From positions 496,001 to 560,000 of the forward strand of contig CAWHTG010000002.1 of the NCBI GenBank assembly GCA_963832245.1: a stretch of 64,000 bases of DNA, in the 5' to 3' direction. Below the pieces are notes generated by a model. It made no database searches and was not told the DNA's origin. It saw nothing but the letters and a program-made list of their open reading frames with translations. Positions 50,816 to 60,157 of this stretch are shown here, in pieces; position 1 is the first letter of the stretch, and the number at the start of each line of letters is the position of its first letter. Source of the stretch: JABDBE01 sp963832245. GTDB lineage: Bacteria > Acidobacteriota > Terriglobia > Terriglobales > Acidobacteriaceae. Both the position numbers and the translations under genes were made by a program.

Positions 50816-51223
50816 ATGACCACGACTCATCCGATCATCAAACCGCCCACCTTGCCCGTGCTGCTCATCGAGGATGAGCCTGCCGTGATGGCATACGTCC
50901 GGGCTACCCTGGAACGAAGTGGCTACGCGGTAGTCTGCACGGAATCCGGAGCCGAGGGTCTGCGTCTTCTCGAGTCCGAACAGTTTCTGGGGGTGGTCTC
51001 CGACATGCGTACCCCCGGCGGCGTCGACGGCGCCGATGTGCATGCCTGGTTGACCCGAAACCGTCCCGACCTGGCCGCACGCATCGTTTTCATCACCGGC
51101 GATATTGCCAACGAAGAGACAGTCGCCACCTTGCGCAAAACCGGGGCGCCATGCGTGGAGAAACCCTTCCGGGTTCAACAATTCATTACAGTCATAGAGA
51201 AGACCATAGGGAAGGCACCGTGA
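50816..51223 (+). CDS. Single-domain response regulator
   Basis: A 135-residue REC protein starting 2 bases after the kinase stop. LPVLLIEDEPAVMAYVRATL holds the acidic pocket, Asp63 in GVVSDMRTPGGVDG is the phospho-acceptor, IVFITGDIANEE holds the Thr switch, and CVEKPFRVQQFITVIEK has the conserved Lys. It has no output domain and may act by protein contact or as a phosphate relay. Its TGA stop overlaps the GTG of the next gene (GTGA), so the sigma-54 activator's translation is coupled to it. Confidence 0.93.
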   Translation: MTTTHPIIKPPTLPVLLIEDEPAVMAYVRATLERSGYAVVCTESGAEGLRLLESEQFLGVVSDMRTPGGVDGADVHAWLTRNRPDLAARIVFITGDIANEETVATLRKTGAPCVEKPFRVQQFITVIEKTIGKAP

Positions 51224-52626
51224 GCGACGATTTACGAATTCGCCTGTTGATTGTCGACGACGAGCAGAGTATCCGCCGGCTGTGCATGACGGTAGGTGAG
51301 GCCCTCGGCTTTACCTGCATGGAGGCCAACAGCGGCGAAACCGCGCTGGCCCTGCTCGAAGAGCAACCTGCGCACATGATCCTCACCGACATGGTCATGC
51401 CCAACATGTCCGGCCTCGAGTTTCTGGAGAAGGTGAAAAAGCTGCTTCCGCGCAGCGAGGTTGCAGTCATGACCGGCCACGGCTCCATCGAAACTGCTGT
51501 GCAGGCGATGAAGCTGGGCGCCTACGATTACATCAGCAAACCATTTTCTCCCCTGGAAGAACTGCGGCTGTTCTTGCGCCGCATGGCCGAAAAAGTACAC
51601 CTGGTGGAAGAGAATCAATTCCTGCGCGAGCGTGTCGATACCGAATCCGACCTGCACGGCATCGTCGGCTCCTCAGCCAAGATTCAGGACGTGCTGCGTA
51701 TGATCTCGCGCCTGAAGGACACGCGTACGCCGGTGCTGATTTCCGGCGAGAGCGGCACCGGCAAGGAGTTGGTAGCCCGCGCCATTCATTTCCGAGGCAA
51801 TTTCGCCAACCGTCCCTTCGTAGCCGTGGACTGCGGCTCGCTCGTCCCCACCCTGATTGAGAGCGAATTGTTCGGCTACGAAAAAGGCGCCTTCACCGGC
51901 GCACTCAGATCGAAGACCGGGTTGTTCCAATCAGCCAATGGAGGCACCATCTTCCTCGACGAAATCGGCGAGTTACCGCTGGAGATGCAAGCCAAGCTGC
52001 TGCGGGTTTTGCAGGAGAAAGAAGTTCGTCCAGTGGGCAGCAATCAGAAAGTGAAAGTGGATGTGCGCGTGGTTGCCGCCACCAACCGCGATCTCGAGGC
52101 CGAGTACCGTAACGGCACCTTCCGCAAGGATCTGTACTTTCGCCTGAACGTAGTCACCGTTCACCTGCCAGCGTTGCGCGACCGCCGCTCCGATATTCCC
52201 ATGCTGGCGCACTGGTTCCTCGACCGTCACGCCCCCGACAGTTCAATGCAAGTCACCCACACCGCGATGAAATGCCTGCTGCAATACGATTGGCCAGGAA
52301 ACGTCCGCGAACTGGAAAACTGCATCGAGCGCGCGGTCGCCTTGGGAGATGGCAAAACCATCGACCTCAGCGATCTGCCGCCAACCATCGCCTCGGCATC
52401 GCCTTCCACGGAGCTCGCGCCGGGGGTAATCCCAAGCGTCGTCTCCTCCACCGACCTCGAGGATATCGAGCGCGCCACCATCGAGCGAGTCTTCGAACAG
52501 GTAAAAGGCGACAAAGCCCTAGCCGGCAAGATGCTCGGCATCAGCCGCGCCACGCTGTACCGCAAGCTAAAGCGCTACAACATAGGCGGCCGCCCGGAGA
52601 TGGGACAAACCCAGGCGCTGCAGTAG
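51220..52626 (+). CDS. NtrC-type sigma-54-dependent response regulator
   Basis: The GTG at 51220 overlaps the upstream stop; the frame from 51151 is a shadow. A 468-residue activator: REC domain with Asp57 (MILTDMVMPNMSG), AAA+ domain with Walker A GESGTGKE (176-183), the sigma-54 contact loop GAFTGA (223-228), Walker B TIFLDEIGE (243-251), the sensor region RVVAATNRDLEAEYRNGTFR and the arginine-finger region RKDLYFRLNVVTVHLPALRD. The C-terminal Fis-type helix-turn-helix is LAGKMLGISRATLYRKLKRY. It activates sigma-54 promoters when phosphorylated, probably by the kinase two genes upstream. Confidence 0.97.
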   Translation: MSDDLRIRLLIVDDEQSIRRLCMTVGEALGFTCMEANSGETALALLEEQPAHMILTDMVMPNMSGLEFLEKVKKLLPRSEVAVMTGHGSIETAVQAMKLGAYDYISKPFSPLEELRLFLRRMAEKVHLVEENQFLRERVDTESDLHGIVGSSAKIQDVLRMISRLKDTRTPVLISGESGTGKELVARAIHFRGNFANRPFVAVDCGSLVPTLIESELFGYEKGAFTGALRSKTGLFQSANGGTIFLDEIGELPLEMQAKLLRVLQEKEVRPVGSNQKVKVDVRVVAATNRDLEAEYRNGTFRKDLYFRLNVVTVHLPALRDRRSDIPMLAHWFLDRHAPDSSMQVTHTAMKCLLQYDWPGNVRELENCIERAVALGDGKTIDLSDLPPTIASASPSTELAPGVIPSVVSSTDLEDIERATIERVFEQVKGDKALAGKMLGISRATLYRKLKRYNIGGRPEMGQTQALQ

Positions 52627-52636
52627 ATTTTCGCTA

Positions 52637-52672
52637 GGGTGCCCCACATCTCACGGTTTTCGAAATGTGGGA
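52637..52672. repeat. GGGTGCCCCA hairpin repeat, copy 3
   Basis: GGGTGCCCCACATCTCACGG then TTTTCGAAATGTGGGA; the outer stem CCCACAT / ATGTGGG is intact. It sits 10 bases after the sigma-54 activator stop, between convergent genes. Confidence 0.8.
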
Positions 52673-52709
52673 ATCGGAGTTCGATGAAACGAATTAACCA
52701 GCAGAGAAC

Positions 52710-53033
52710 TCAGTCGTGCACCACGATGTCAGCCTTCTTCACCAATTCGTGATCTTTCCGAAACATGCGTGCAATGTCGCCGAGCGGGACCGTAAGCGAC
52801 TTCGACAAAGACTGCACTTCCCAAAGCGGCCGCTCACCCTGAGCATAATCATAATTAGAATGTTCGAGCAGGTTCTGCTCCTGAGCCATCGGCGTCTGAG
52901 ACGCGCGTTCACCATGGCTAGGCATCTGCACTGAACTGCTCACCGGCGCAACGCCATACGAGCTGCCAACGGATTGTCCAAGCGCCACGGTAGCGCCAAA
53001 GAAACACAACACAAATATCGCAGTCTTCATCAC
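52710..53033 (-). CDS. Small secreted protein of unknown function
   Basis: A 107-residue protein beginning with a signal peptide (MMKTAIFVLCFFGATVALGQ). The mature part of about 87 residues includes a Ser/Gln-rich segment (SVQMPSHGERASQTPMAQE) and a conserved-looking tail with LWEVQSLSKSLTVPLGDIAR and MFRKDHELVKKADIVVHD. The family was not recognised, although similar short exported proteins occur in Acidobacteriota. It converges on the NtrC-type gene. Confidence 0.65.
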   Translation of the reverse strand: MMKTAIFVLCFFGATVALGQSVGSSYGVAPVSSSVQMPSHGERASQTPMAQEQNLLEHSNYDYAQGERPLWEVQSLSKSLTVPLGDIARMFRKDHELVKKADIVVHD

Positions 53034-53488
53034 GCTTTATCCCCCAGTTTGAGGACTTTTGGGACCCATCGGGAGCATCTCCCGTGGGACTCAAGCCCTG
53101 CCATCCTAGGAGCAAGCCCCATACCAACCGTTTAAGCCTGAGGAATTGAGGGTTTACAGGTGCAATGTGAGCGTACGAGAGTGCAATTGTTTGCGCAATT
53201 ATGGCCGGCGTGCGGCCCCGAGTCAAATTCAATCGTAGTGAGGTCCTGGGGGCCACCTGTGATCTATCAAGACGTTGTTCCCACCGGAGACGCGCGGCTG
53301 ATGGGCGGAGCGTAACCGAGACTACCATCGTTCTGCCCTAGCCAAAGTAACATAGGGCGGCGGGTGCGATATTCCCAGATCTGGAAACCGGCGCTGCAGT
53401 CGGTCCGCTTTCTCCTTGATGCCACTCCTTACATAAGATAATTTGCGTTCTTATAACTGACGCCTTCGCTGACGCAGCAGCGGCCGCT

Positions 53489-53524
53489 TCCCAGGTCTCG
53501 AAAACCGCGAGACCTGGGGCACCC
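53489..53524. repeat. GGGTGCCCCA hairpin repeat, copy 4 (inverse orientation)
   Basis: Its reverse complement matches copy 1 at 20487-20522 in 35 of 36 positions; the two lie 33 kb apart in opposite orientation. Confidence 0.85.
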
Positions 53525-53585
53525 AATTGCACTAATCGAGCAATGGTTATCTCTGAGACTTGTGTCACTCTGAGACATCAAGCCT

Positions 53586-53770
53586 AAGACGGCCCTAGTC
53601 CCGCAACCAGGACTGTCGGTCTTCTGCGTTGATAAAGCGCGACTTACGGTTGCTCACCGGTCTCCCAGCTTTGGCTGCGTTCGTGCACTCTCTGTCGGCG
53701 GTGCGGTCCGGGTGCCTGAGCCACGCTAACCGGCGGACTTGGGAATCCAGGCCGCATCGTTGATCCCCCC
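53586..53770 (+). promoter_or_regulatory. Possible structured 5' leader of the three-gene operon
   Basis: A hairpin at 53590-53626 pairs AAGAC with GTCTT and AGTCC with GGACT. Near 53702-53760 the sequence GCGGTCCGG ... CCGGCGGAC ... GGCCGC can fold with the 5-bp GTCCG / CGGAC stem and an outer GCGG / CCGC pair. It ends about 15 bases before the ATG at 53783. Known riboswitch consensus sequences (c-di-GMP, cobalamin, ZTP) were not recognised. By-eye folding only. Confidence 0.3.
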
Positions 53771-53782
53771 GGGAATTAGGGA

Positions 53783-54148
53783 ATGAGGAATTCTGTGTCC
53801 AAATCGGGCGCGGCTGCAGCTCCGGCGCGTGAAACCTCGACTACCAAGCTGGCAAAGTTTTTCCCCAACGCGACCCCGGTGCGCATTCCTGTCCGGCTGA
53901 CCCGGGTGGCCAATGGAAGCGGGGCGCATACGGAAAGCACGATTATTGAATTTGGTACGCCGACCGAAGTGTTGTTTGCATCGACTTTGCCGCTTGAGTT
54001 CGCCGACAAACTGAGGCTGCGGAATTCTGATGGCACCCTCGACACCGAGGCGTGCGTAGTGGCCGTGCAATACAATGGCGGGCGCACCGCGGTAGCTGCG
54101 CGCTTCACCGGGGAAGTGGCCAACTGGATTGTGAAACCTGAATTTTGA
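53783..54148 (+). CDS. Small beta-rich protein, first gene of a three-gene operon
   Basis: A 121-residue protein with a 20-residue N-terminal linker and a beta-rich core: ATPVRIPVRLTRVANGSGAH, STIIEFGTPTEVLFASTLPL, EFADKLRLRNSDGTLDTEAC, VVAVQYNGGRTAVAARFTGE. The strand pattern and size resemble a PilZ-like barrel, but the PilZ c-di-GMP motifs (RxxxR and DxSxxG) are absent, so the assignment is open. The next gene starts 4 bases after its stop. Not identified; probably works with the two following proteins. Confidence 0.6.
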   Translation: MRNSVSKSGAAAAPARETSTTKLAKFFPNATPVRIPVRLTRVANGSGAHTESTIIEFGTPTEVLFASTLPLEFADKLRLRNSDGTLDTEACVVAVQYNGGRTAVAARFTGEVANWIVKPEF

Positions 54149-54152
54149 TCAT

Positions 54153-55187
54153 ATGACATCCACATCTCAATTGAGCGAACTGGCGGCGGAGTGGCGCGAG
54201 GCGCGTCTGCTCTACCCCTTGTATGCCGCGCTGGCTCGGGAATTCGTGATCGAGTTGCCGGCGCACAGCGATCTCGAAGCCGCAGTCGACGCGCCGCCGC
54301 AGGAATCGATCGAACAGGCGCGCCAGCTGTTCGCCGACTTGGACGGGCGCATTCAAGTGCATCAGCTTCGCCAGTTCCTGCAGACCACAACCGTGAGCAG
54401 CGATGAAGCTCTGCGCACTCTGCTGGTCCATCATTTGCGCCGGCGGGAACACAACGACTCCGATCGCGATAAGATCGACTTCCTCCTGGTTCAGTACTTT
54501 TCTCATTGCGCACCGTCGCGACTGGAAGATGCAGACGTCGATCTGGCCTATGTTGCCCAAACGCTTGAACCGGTGCTCGGGGCGGTCGACCTGAATGTTC
54601 CAGAGTGGTTGAGTCCGCTGGATGAAGTTGTGCAAACCGCCAATGGCTGCGGCGGTCTGAACCAGCTGCTCACCAGCAGGATTCTGGAAAAGGGAAGAAA
54701 GCTGAAGACCTCGTGTGGTGACAAGTATTTTCTGCCCACGGCCATGGTCGCCTTTACTCGGTTCAGCTTTCTGATGCGGCGCATTTTCTTCCGCTTGATG
54801 CACCAGGATCTCAATGCCATTCTGGATGGCTTGCGGGAACTGGAACAGCGTGGCGTGGAGACGCTTGATTGCCGCCGCGCCCAATTTTCCGCTGAGGAAC
54901 CGATCGCGCGATTGCGCATGATCTGCCAGTCGTGGAAAGTCATGTTTCACGCGGAATATTCCTCGGGGCAGCCGGTGTCCATGCTGGTCGACCTTCGCGC
55001 CGCGGTGGAAGCGGCATTGGCAAAAAGCGCGAACGGCGCGGCCAAACCCGGAACGAAAGCTCGCGCCAAGGCGGCTGCCGCGGCGAGCTCCGATGTGCCC
55101 GACTTCGAAGTTTCCAGCCACACCCCCGATTGGAGCGAGAACGCACCTACGGGGCAGCCGGATACTGACCATAACAACCCGAAGTGA
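54153..55187 (+). CDS. Helical protein of unknown function, middle gene of the operon
   Basis: A 344-residue, mostly helical cytoplasmic protein with no signal or membrane helix. Segments include ARLLYPLYAALAREFVIELP, SDEALRTLLVHHLRRREHND, DKIDFLLVQYFSHCAPSRLE, EDADVDLAYVAQTLEPVLGA and ILDGLRELEQRGVETLDCRR. The C-terminal 70 residues are Ala/Lys-rich and likely disordered. No family was recognised. Four-base spacing to the preceding gene and 28 bases to the next indicate one operon. Confidence 0.6.
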   Translation: MTSTSQLSELAAEWREARLLYPLYAALAREFVIELPAHSDLEAAVDAPPQESIEQARQLFADLDGRIQVHQLRQFLQTTTVSSDEALRTLLVHHLRRREHNDSDRDKIDFLLVQYFSHCAPSRLEDADVDLAYVAQTLEPVLGAVDLNVPEWLSPLDEVVQTANGCGGLNQLLTSRILEKGRKLKTSCGDKYFLPTAMVAFTRFSFLMRRIFFRLMHQDLNAILDGLRELEQRGVETLDCRRAQFSAEEPIARLRMICQSWKVMFHAEYSSGQPVSMLVDLRAAVEAALAKSANGAAKPGTKARAKAAAAASSDVPDFEVSSHTPDWSENAPTGQPDTDHNNPK

Positions 55188-55215
55188 AAGAACCCAAGAA
55201 ATCTGGAAAGGGAAC

Positions 55216-55899
55216 GTGGATCAAGCTTCCGTATTGATCGTTTCGGATGACCCGGAACTAGCGCGCGCCGTGACTGGCCGCTGGCAATCGGAGCGCTCCG
55301 TTCCGGCATTCACTCTCATGAGCAGCGATGTTTGCCTCGGCCTGGATCCCGAAATCTTCCAGTTGGCTATTGCCGGTGGTTTGAGGCCACAAGCGCTCTC
55401 GGTAGTTTTAGAAGCCATGGAGGCAGCGGGCAAGCGTGTCTTGTTTGTCGCGGAGGATCTGCGGCTGGTGCAAACGGTTCGCGATCGTTGGCCTGGCATG
55501 GCAATCGTGCGGCAACAGGAGAACTGGCTGGATACGCTGGTGCTGGTGGCCGCGGAAATTCTGCGCCGGGTCAGCGCAGAAGCCGCGGCTTGCCACCTGG
55601 AACAGGCCAACCTATTACTGGAGCGGCAAGCCCACCTGGGCCGCTACATGCTCGAAATGCGGCACACCCTGAACAACACTCTCACCTCTGTGCTGGGCAA
55701 CTCGGAGTTGCTGCTGCTGGAGCCGGGATCGCTTTCCGCCGCCGCCCGCTCGCAAATCGAAACCATTCGCAATATGTCATTGCGCATGCATGAAATCCTG
55801 CAGCGCTTTTCTTCGCTGGAAAAAGAACTCACGGTGGTTGATCGCCAGGCGGAAAAAGAAAGCGGAGCAAAGTCGCAGGCAGCAGCAGTAAGTTTGTAG
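55216..55899 (+). CDS. REC-like protein with a DHp histidine helix but no ATPase domain
   Basis: The GTG at 55216 has AAAGGGA upstream; the longer frame from 55093 shadows the previous gene. The 227-residue protein starts with a REC-like fold (ASVLIVSDDPELARAVTGRW, then GKRVLFVAEDLRLVQTVRDR) that lacks the phospho-Asp, and continues with a histidine-kinase dimerisation helix, LEMRHTLNNTLTSVLGNSEL with His150, and its partner helix (IETIRNMSLRMHEILQRFSS). The protein ends at 227 residues with no HATPase region. It may act as a phosphotransfer or scaffolding partner of another kinase. No kinase gene adjoins it. Confidence 0.65.
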   Translation: MDQASVLIVSDDPELARAVTGRWQSERSVPAFTLMSSDVCLGLDPEIFQLAIAGGLRPQALSVVLEAMEAAGKRVLFVAEDLRLVQTVRDRWPGMAIVRQQENWLDTLVLVAAEILRRVSAEAAACHLEQANLLLERQAHLGRYMLEMRHTLNNTLTSVLGNSELLLLEPGSLSAAARSQIETIRNMSLRMHEILQRFSSLEKELTVVDRQAEKESGAKSQAAAVSL

Positions 55900-55940
55900 A
55901 TCGCGGATCTCTGAACCTGCTCCACTTTTCACACCCGCCT

Positions 55941-56360
55941 TCAAGGTTGTAATAATCGAACACGCGCGTTCCGACATGCCTTAACCAAGTCCGCGTCCAA
56001 GGTAGCGATGGGCAAGCCACCATCTAGGGCGATGTCGAGATATGCTGCATCGTACGCTGTTAAGCCGTATTCGCGGCTGAGATGCTGAATTCTGTTAAAA
56101 ACAACTCTGGCAGGAAACTGCTCGAAGCCGATGGGAAGCGCCGCGAGGTCATCGAGGAAATTTCGTATCGACTCTTTAGAGATGCGTTTGCGTTTTTCCC
56201 CGGCAAGCAAAGCATCCAGAACTTCGTGTGGCCAGAAGGAGGGAACAACTGCGGTGTTACCTTGTTTGAACAAGCCGGCGACGTGTTCAGCTGCGGTAGC
56301 ATTCTCATCCGGAAAGCACCATGTAAGGACAATGGAAGCGTCGAGGACAAATCGGCTCAC
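55941..56360 (-). CDS. vapC: VapC-type PIN-domain toxin
   Basis: A 139-residue PIN-domain ribonuclease. The metal-binding acidic residues are present: Asp7 in FVLDASIVLTWCF, Glu in PHEVLDALLAGE, Asp in YGLTAYDAAYLDIALDG and Asp in PIATLDADLVKACR. VapC toxins cut tRNA or rRNA when the antitoxin is lost. Its start overlaps the antitoxin's stop by 4 bases, giving one translation-coupled pair on the minus strand. Confidence 0.94.
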   Translation of the reverse strand: MSRFVLDASIVLTWCFPDENATAAEHVAGLFKQGNTAVVPSFWPHEVLDALLAGEKRKRISKESIRNFLDDLAALPIGFEQFPARVVFNRIQHLSREYGLTAYDAAYLDIALDGGLPIATLDADLVKACRNARVRLLQP

Positions 56361-56605
56361 CGGCGTCCTTCATTAATCAGATCCTTGATCTTGAGCCCAC
56401 GCAATGACAGCCTGTTGCGTTTGCCAAAACTGGCCAAGCGCTCTGCCGCCTCCGCTGGAGAACCGTTCTGTGCTGACATGCGCTCTTTTAGGAGAGCCCC
56501 CAGCAACCGCGAAACGCTGGTGTCCTGACGCGCCGCCTCGACGCGAGCCCATTGGGCGACCTCTTCTTCCAAGGTCACGGTAACATTGCGTAGCCGATTG
56601 GACAC
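56357..56605 (-). CDS. vapB: RHH-type VapB antitoxin
   Basis: An 82-residue protein beginning SNRLRNVTVTLEEEVAQWAR, a ribbon-helix-helix DNA-binding N-terminus, followed by VEAARQDTSVSRLLGALLKE. The C-terminal 40 residues would bind the PIN toxin that follows with a 4-base overlap. A 9-base palindrome GTGTAACAC lies at 56613-56621, just upstream, a possible operator. Confidence 0.9.
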   Translation of the reverse strand: MSNRLRNVTVTLEEEVAQWARVEAARQDTSVSRLLGALLKERMSAQNGSPAEAAERLASFGKRNRLSLRGLKIKDLINEGRR

Positions 56606-56707
56606 GTAAACAGTGTAACACGAAAATTGTGTACTGGGCGAATTGCACAGCGCTCGGTGACCGGTTTCCAGCAGCCACTCTCGCTGAAGCGATGCTAAGC
56701 TGCGGTT

Positions 56708-58639
<1,932 letters not shown>

Positions 58640-58720
58640 GGCGTCATTTCAATCGTCTCATGAGCGGGGTGGTTTGATGAAGAAACAGACTGAAGCGAAT
58701 TCACTGTCCACAATGCGCGG

Positions 58721-59089
58721 CTACTCTCGGCTGGCGCTGATGGTAGATTCTTTGGTCGTCAAGGTTAGTACTTTCCCATCCTGCTCAATGGTAAATCGGT
58801 ACTTGTAATAGGGACTGCCGTTAGCAAGTTTCATGTCCACGTCGCGTCCATGAACAGCATAGGTTCCATTCAGGCCGCCAGGCTTCGCAGGAGGCGACGG
58901 TGGTTGCATAACCCACGCTGCATCTTGATTGAAAGTTACCGTCCATTGTCCCGGTCGGAAATGTACCGTGCCGAATGGCTTGCCGTTTTTGAGAGCGGTC
59001 ATTGACGTATAATCCCACGTTCCAATCACTTCCGGCGGCGCCTTGGGAGATCCAGCGGCATTAGCTCCCATTACACAAGATAAAAACAA
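58721..59089 (-). CDS. Small secreted lipocalin-like protein, start region possibly frameshifted
   Basis: The body of the protein (PKAPPEVIGTWDYTSMTALK, GTVHFRPGQWTVTFNQDAAW, NGTYAVHGRDVDMKLANGSP and YKYRFTIEQDGKVLTLTTKE) has the beta-strand rhythm and GTW motif of small lipocalin-like domains. The frame itself starts only with a TTG at 59089. In another frame an ATG at 59117 begins MKPRKSDYLIVFIL, and joining the two at the T5 run near 59084-59088 would give a proper signal peptide ending GANA. So either the true start is the ATG at 59071 without a full signal, or one base is missing or extra. Function unknown. Confidence 0.55.
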   Translation of the reverse strand: MFLSCVMGANAAGSPKAPPEVIGTWDYTSMTALKNGKPFGTVHFRPGQWTVTFNQDAAWVMQPPSPPAKPGGLNGTYAVHGRDVDMKLANGSPYYKYRFTIEQDGKVLTLTTKESTISASRE

Positions 59090-59232
59090 TTAAGTAATCA
59101 GATTTTCTCGGTTTCATGAGGATATTGTAGTCACTTCTACGGCGAAGGCACACTTTTTTACGTGCGACATCCTGGGAGCACCGAATCCAAGCCAAGAAAT
59201 ACTGTCTGGGGCAAATCATTTGACAACACAAT

Positions 59233-59253
59233 GTAATATATCATAGTATATAC
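59233..59253 (+). promoter_or_regulatory. Operator-like near-palindrome at the second vapBC pair
   Basis: GTAATATATCATAGTATATAC, an imperfect inverted repeat with outer GTA / TAC and inner ATA / TAT, ends 1 base before the vapB ATG. AbrB-type antitoxins bind such sites to repress their own operon. No ribosome site is present between it and the ATG. Confidence 0.5.
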
Positions 59254-59254
59254 C

Positions 59255-59497
59255 ATGCCTCGGATCGCCAAGCTCTTTCGCAATGGACGCAGCCAAGCCG
59301 TCCGTCTTCCCGCTGACCTGCGGTTTGAAGGTTCGCAGGTTTACATCCGTCGCGATGAGGCCACCGGGGACGTCATTCTGTCCCGGCGGCCGGAATCCTG
59401 GCAGGACTTTTTCGCACTGACCAAGGCCGTCGGTGTGCCAAAGGATTTTCTCAGCAATCGCAAAGATGCGCCGCCGCAAAAGCGGGACTTGTTCTAG
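59255..59497 (+). CDS. vapB: AbrB/SpoVT-type VapB antitoxin
   Basis: An 80-residue protein starting PRIAKLFRNGRSQAVRLPAD and LRFEGSQVYIRRDEATGDVI, the swapped-hairpin AbrB fold that binds DNA, followed by a toxin-binding tail (WQDFFALTKAVGVPKDFLSN). The ATG directly follows the operator-like palindrome. Its toxin gene lies 135 bases downstream, much farther than usual, because an interspersed repeat separates them. Confidence 0.92.
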   Translation: MPRIAKLFRNGRSQAVRLPADLRFEGSQVYIRRDEATGDVILSRRPESWQDFFALTKAVGVPKDFLSNRKDAPPQKRDLF

Positions 59498-59532
59498 AGC
59501 AGTTTAGGGATTGGCGTGGCCTGCGCAGAAAC

Positions 59533-59603
59533 AGCAGGTCCCTCCACTCCGCTTCCCATTCCCTTTGGGAACGGGAAGCTACGGTCGGGATGACAATGTG
59601 TGA
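59533..59603. repeat. Interspersed repeat between vapB and vapC
   Basis: The plus strand reads CAGGTCCCTCCACTCCGCTT, a hairpin TTCCCATTCCC TTT GGGAACGGGAA near 59550-59577, and then CGGGATGACAATGTG. The ends match, inversely, the repeat type near 10367 and 24424. It occupies most of the gap between the antitoxin and toxin genes. Confidence 0.65.
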
Positions 59604-59632
59604 CTGGTACAGCAACCTTGAAAGTCCCCTAA

Positions 59633-60037
59633 ATGCCGGTCCGCTACCTTCTTGACACCAACACGGTCAGCTACATCATCAAGGGAAATCGGCCTCGGGT
59701 TCGAGAGCGGTTGCTGCGCGTGGCCATGGCCGACGTCGGAATTAGTGTGATCACTGAGGCCGAACTCCTCTTTGGCTTGGCTCGCAGGCCTGAACCGACG
59801 AAACTGAAGACTGTGGTCGAGGAGTTCTTGCTCCGCGTAGAGGTGTTGCCCTGGGACTCGGAGGCGGCCCAACAATATGCGAGGATACGCGCCACGCTGG
59901 AAGGCAGTGGGGAACCAATGGGCAATCTGGACTTGATGATCGCCGCACAAACCCTCGCGTCAGGCATCGTTCTCGTTACGAGCGATGCCGTTTTTCGTCG
60001 AGTGAAGGGTTTGAAGTTGGAGGACTGGACCCGGTAG
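59633..60037 (+). CDS. vapC: VapC-type PIN-domain toxin (second pair)
   Basis: A 134-residue PIN toxin: YLLDTNTVSYIIKGNRPRVR with Asp8, VITEAELLFGLARRPEP with the Glu, GNLDLMIAAQTLASG with an Asp, and LVTSDAVFRRVKGLKLEDW with the last Asp. The four acidic residues for metal binding are intact. It cuts structured RNA when the AbrB-type VapB is absent. With a repeat between the genes, polarity or a separate start could change toxin/antitoxin balance, which is only inference. Confidence 0.93.
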   Translation: MPVRYLLDTNTVSYIIKGNRPRVRERLLRVAMADVGISVITEAELLFGLARRPEPTKLKTVVEEFLLRVEVLPWDSEAAQQYARIRATLEGSGEPMGNLDLMIAAQTLASGIVLVTSDAVFRRVKGLKLEDWTR

Positions 60038-60157
60038 CTTGCTCATTCCGATTAGTACTCGATCCCTGCCAATTGGTCGACTGACGTCTTCTTAATTTGC
60101 GGACTGGTCGCAATTCAACTATCCTGCCCTTCCACATAAGTGCCCAGGAGATACTTC

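Larger units (their letters stand above)
53034..53782. other. 749-base intergenic region with a hairpin repeat and a possibly structured leader
   Basis: Contains the inverse GGGTGCCCCA repeat at 53489-53524 and an 11-base imperfect palindrome near 53190 (ATTGTTTGCGCAAT). From about 53586 to 53770, just upstream of the next operon, there are helices that suggest a structured leader (separate entry). Short ORFs here show no recognisable content. Confidence 0.5.

Noticed and set aside
53586..53770. Known riboswitch upstream of the three-gene operon
   Set aside because: The c-di-GMP, cobalamin and ZTP consensus motifs were looked for by eye and not found; it is kept only as a possible structured leader.
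54105..55172. 355-residue minus-strand ORF opposite the helical protein of the three-gene operon
   Set aside because: A shadow frame with no domain; operon spacing and ribosome sites support the plus strand.
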